Assembly: GCA_024710165.1 (NCBI GenBank)
Contig: JANJVG010000207.1
Location: 1 to 64,000 of the forward strand
Direction of reading: 5' to 3'
Source: Burkholderiaceae bacterium
GTDB lineage: Bacteria; Pseudomonadota; Gammaproteobacteria; Burkholderiales; Burkholderiaceae_C
DNA: 64,000 nucleotides
A model generated the notes under the pieces. The model had not been told where the DNA came from. It made no database searches and saw only the letters and a program-made list of their open reading frames with translations. Below, piece after piece: positions 60,993 through 64,000 of the stretch (position 1 is the first letter of the stretch; every line of letters begins with the position of its first letter). A program made the position numbers and the translations under genes.

Positions 60993-63935
60993 TCAATCCA
61001 GCGCCTGCTCCAGCGCCTGCACGTCCACGGCATCGCGCTGCAGCGGGCCCAGGTAGCGCTGCGCGTAGTCGTGCCACACACCGCTGTGCAGGAAGAAACG
61101 GAACACCTCGGCGTCGATATGCTGCTCTTTCACCATGCCCACCATGATGGACAGGGCCTGCGACAGGGTTTTGGGTGGCTTGTAAGGGCGATCCGAAGCG
61201 GTGAGTGCCTCAAAAATGTCCGACAGCGTCATCACCCGATCCGCCAGCGAGAGCTGATCACCCCGCAGCCGTCGCGGGTAGCCGGTGCCATCGAGTTTCT
61301 CGTGGTGCGAACCCGCAATGGCCGGCACCCGAGCCAGGTGCGGCGGAAACGGCAGGCCACTGAGCATGATGATGGTCTGCACGATGTGGTCGTTGATCTT
61401 GAAACGGTCCTCGTCCGTCAGCGTGCCCCGGCGCACCGACAGGTTGTGCAACTCTCCCAGGTGCAGGGCCTGGGGCGGCAACGCCATGTCAAAACCCCAG
61501 TGGTTGGCCGGATTGCCAGCCTCCACCGGCGGGCGGCGGGCGCCCCAGGGCACGATGTGCTCGGGCCGGTCGGCCAGCAATCGCTCCTGCACCGGCAAGG
61601 CTGGGCGCGGCACACCCAAGAGCCGCTCGTGCTCGGCGTGCGACAGGCCCAATCGATCGTCAAAATGGCGCATCCAGCCCGTGGCAGCAATGGCGTGCAG
61701 GCGCTGCACATCGACATCGGCCATGGATTCGCACCCCACGTTGCATTGCGCCACAAAGGCAAAATCAGCCTGCAATTGCTCTTGTTTTTGTAGCAATTCG
61801 CACTTGATCTGCAATGGCTCCATGCCCAAAGCACGCTTATTCCAGTAGTCCAGTTCGGCATCACGCCAGAGCACCTCGAAACGCAGGCGCACTTCGTGGA
61901 TGCGGTTGTAGAGCGTCTCGAGTTTGGTGGCCTTGTCGATGATGTGCTCGGGGCTGGTGACCTTGCCGCAGTCGTGCAGCCAGGCACCGAGGCGAAACTC
62001 GTACATCTCGGCCTCGGTCATGGCGACGCTGGCAAACGGCCCTTCACGGGCATCGCACAGGCGCTGCATCAGGGCCTCGGCCAGTTGCGGAACCCGCTCG
62101 CAGTGGCCACCGGTATAGGGGCTCTTGGCATCAATGGTGTCGGCCAGCACGCGGATGACGGCATCAAACAGCTTGCGCTGCCCCTCGATGAGGTTGCGCG
62201 TTTCAATGGCTACCGACAGGGTGCCCGAGAGGTTTTCGACAAAGGTCCGGAAATGCCCTTCACTCTGGCGCTGATCCTGCACGTAGCGCAGCACCAGCAG
62301 CCCCAGGGGCTGGCCTCCGCGCGTGCGCAGTGGTACACGCAGCACGGGCTGCAGGGGGGCATCGGGTGCGCCCGGCATGTCGTCCAGGGGGTGCGCCTCG
62401 TAGTTGATGAAATGCGCCATGCCCAGTTGCTCGGGGTACAGCGCCTGGTCTTGCGGATCGTCGCAGTAGCGGGCGGTACGCTGCAGGTGCTGGCTGTCGC
62501 CGTCCACCAGGTACACCGCGCCGCTGGTGCCAATGCTGGCCTGCACCAGTTCGTACAGCACGCTGGACAGCATCACGTCCAGGCGTGATTCGGCACTGAT
62601 GTGGCGGCTGATGCGCAGAAAATCCTGGATGGTGTCGGACATGCGGTCCATGACCAGCCCCAGCTCGCGCACCTCGCGCACGGGTGACGCACGGCGCGCC
62701 GGCCTGCTGAAGTCGAACTGTGCCAGCGCATGGGCCTGGCTGGTGAGGCTGGCAAGACTGCGCCCCACGCGCCGCCCGGCGATCCAGCCCAGGGGCAGCA
62801 GCAGTCCGATGAGCCCCAGCGACAGCCACATCTGGCGACGCAGGTCACGGTTCAGACCCGAGAGCAGCTCCGCACTCGGAATGGCCAGCAGCAGACGCAG
62901 ATCGCGCCAGCGCATCGATTCGAGCAGATACACCTGTCCCAGCCATTCTTCACCCTGGGCCTGGTAATTGCGCGACTGGCCCGGCTCGAGCTCCAGCGCG
63001 TGCAGCGCGTTCAGGCTGGGCACCCCCAGCTCGTGCAGGGGGCGCATGCGGGTCTGGTCGCCCTCGCGCTGGAGCACACGCGACATGTCAGGGTACGCCA
63101 GCACCTGCTGGTCTTTGTCGAGCACGGCAATTTCGGTGCGGTGTACCAGGCGCAGGCTGTCGATCTCGCGGCCCAGGTCGGTCAGCGCCACGTCCAGGCC
63201 CAGAACGGCGCCGCCCTCTTCGCTGGGCTGGCTCAGCGTCACGCCCACCTCCTGGGTGGTGAAGAACACGTAGGGAGCAGTAAGGATCTGGGTGCGGTTC
63301 TGCTGCGCCTCGGCATACCAGGGCCGGGTGCGCGGATCAAACCGGTAGTCGGGCCGCACGGCGCTGCCGAGCCGATTCAACTGCGCGTCGTAAAAGCTGA
63401 AGCGCCCCACCAGCGGCTTACGGCGCCCGTTCTCCCGGGCCAGGGACTGCAGCAAAAAAGCCGCCGTGGGTGGCGCACCCACGCGCTCGCGCACCTGCGC
63501 ACTGCGCAGGGGGCGCACCAACAGAAACTGACCGTCGGGATAACCCACATACACCGCCGACAATAGCTGGTTTTGCTCCAGCAGACGCACCAGCACGGGC
63601 AGGCGGCGCAAGCGCTGAGCCAAGCTGCTGGCGGTGGTCACGGGGTCGAACGCCAGCAGCCGCAAGGTGGCATCGGCCGGGTCAACGATGCGGTGCACGC
63701 GCTCGCTGATCTGCAGGCTGATGCGCCGCGCGCTGTCACCGGAGGCCACCAGCACCGCCTCACGGGTGCGGGTGCCGATCTGGTAGGTGACCAGGGCGGT
63801 CAGCAGCAGCATGGTCAGCACCACGACCGATGCGGTCAGTACCTCGAAGCGCACGGTGACGCTTTGCCACCAGCGCGAAGGCGACGCCACCCGCGCCGAA
63901 GGCGGTGCCAGGTCTGGGGTGCTTCGTTGTTCCAT
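60993..63935 (-). CDS. Membrane-anchored HD-GYP phosphohydrolase with sensor and GAF-like regions
   Basis: HCERVPQLAEALM, WLHDCGKVTSPEHIID, AGSHHEKLDGTGYPRRLRGDQLSLADRVMTLSDIFEALTASDRPYK; N-terminal TM and extracytoplasmic domain. Confidence 0.92.
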   Translation of the reverse strand: MEQRSTPDLAPPSARVASPSRWWQSVTVRFEVLTASVVVLTMLLLTALVTYQIGTRTREAVLVASGDSARRISLQISERVHRIVDPADATLRLLAFDPVTTASSLAQRLRRLPVLVRLLEQNQLLSAVYVGYPDGQFLLVRPLRSAQVRERVGAPPTAAFLLQSLARENGRRKPLVGRFSFYDAQLNRLGSAVRPDYRFDPRTRPWYAEAQQNRTQILTAPYVFFTTQEVGVTLSQPSEEGGAVLGLDVALTDLGREIDSLRLVHRTEIAVLDKDQQVLAYPDMSRVLQREGDQTRMRPLHELGVPSLNALHALELEPGQSRNYQAQGEEWLGQVYLLESMRWRDLRLLLAIPSAELLSGLNRDLRRQMWLSLGLIGLLLPLGWIAGRRVGRSLASLTSQAHALAQFDFSRPARRASPVREVRELGLVMDRMSDTIQDFLRISRHISAESRLDVMLSSVLYELVQASIGTSGAVYLVDGDSQHLQRTARYCDDPQDQALYPEQLGMAHFINYEAHPLDDMPGAPDAPLQPVLRVPLRTRGGQPLGLLVLRYVQDQRQSEGHFRTFVENLSGTLSVAIETRNLIEGQRKLFDAVIRVLADTIDAKSPYTGGHCERVPQLAEALMQRLCDAREGPFASVAMTEAEMYEFRLGAWLHDCGKVTSPEHIIDKATKLETLYNRIHEVRLRFEVLWRDAELDYWNKRALGMEPLQIKCELLQKQEQLQADFAFVAQCNVGCESMADVDVQRLHAIAATGWMRHFDDRLGLSHAEHERLLGVPRPALPVQERLLADRPEHIVPWGARRPPVEAGNPANHWGFDMALPPQALHLGELHNLSVRRGTLTDEDRFKINDHIVQTIIMLSGLPFPPHLARVPAIAGSHHEKLDGTGYPRRLRGDQLSLADRVMTLSDIFEALTASDRPYKPPKTLSQALSIMVGMVKEQHIDAEVFRFFLHSGVWHDYAQRYLGPLQRDAVDVQALEQALD
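61771..61832 (+). repeat. Dispersed ~60 bp semi-palindromic element, copy K, in frame inside HD-GYP gene
   Basis: ATTGCTCTTGTTTTTGTAGCAATTCGCACTTGATCTGCAATGGCTCCATGCCCAAAGCAC. Confidence 0.6.
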
Positions 63936-64000
63936 GGGCCCTATGGTAGGGCCAGCTTGCCGCCAGGAGTCTTTCGGCTTCAGACTTTCTGGGTGACCCA

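Overview
This 64 kb window is high-GC chromosomal DNA. Gene content and order fit a Comamonadaceae (Acidovorax-like) betaproteobacterium; that assignment is inference. No phage, transposase, rRNA operon or CRISPR array is visible. From left to right it holds: a TetR regulator; three tRNA-Val genes; an isc Fe-S operon with dnaQ overlapping its 3' end; uvrB and an aromatic aminotransferase; a chemoreceptor; a biotinyl-protein/GntR/CaiB/Bug/carboxyltransferase/YeiH cluster; a YbaL-type antiporter; ygiQ; an AraC/FAD-oxidase/GlpD/FGGY-kinase/zinc-phospholipase-like cluster; an MmeI-like fused restriction-modification gene; split chrA genes; and several c-di-GMP enzymes (four GGDEF, one HD-GYP), a hybrid histidine kinase, sirtuin, rlmB, tesA, metC, sulP, gluQ and trmB. 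The most notable signal runs across genes: a dispersed ~60-65 bp semi-palindromic repeat (rough consensus AATGCTATTnTTTTGATAGCTGCTnGCGCTTGATnnACAAGGGCTAGAAGCCAAATTT). I find about 11 diverged copies, on both strands. Three are intergenic, one forms the C-terminal tail of GlpD, one sits at the start of chrA, and six lie in frame inside coding genes (hscA, ygiQ, the MmeI-like gene twice, gluQ, the HD-GYP gene). This resembles Rickettsia palindromic elements and is the best candidate for something undescribed. All calls come from reading the sequence and the supplied ORF translations; no database search was run.
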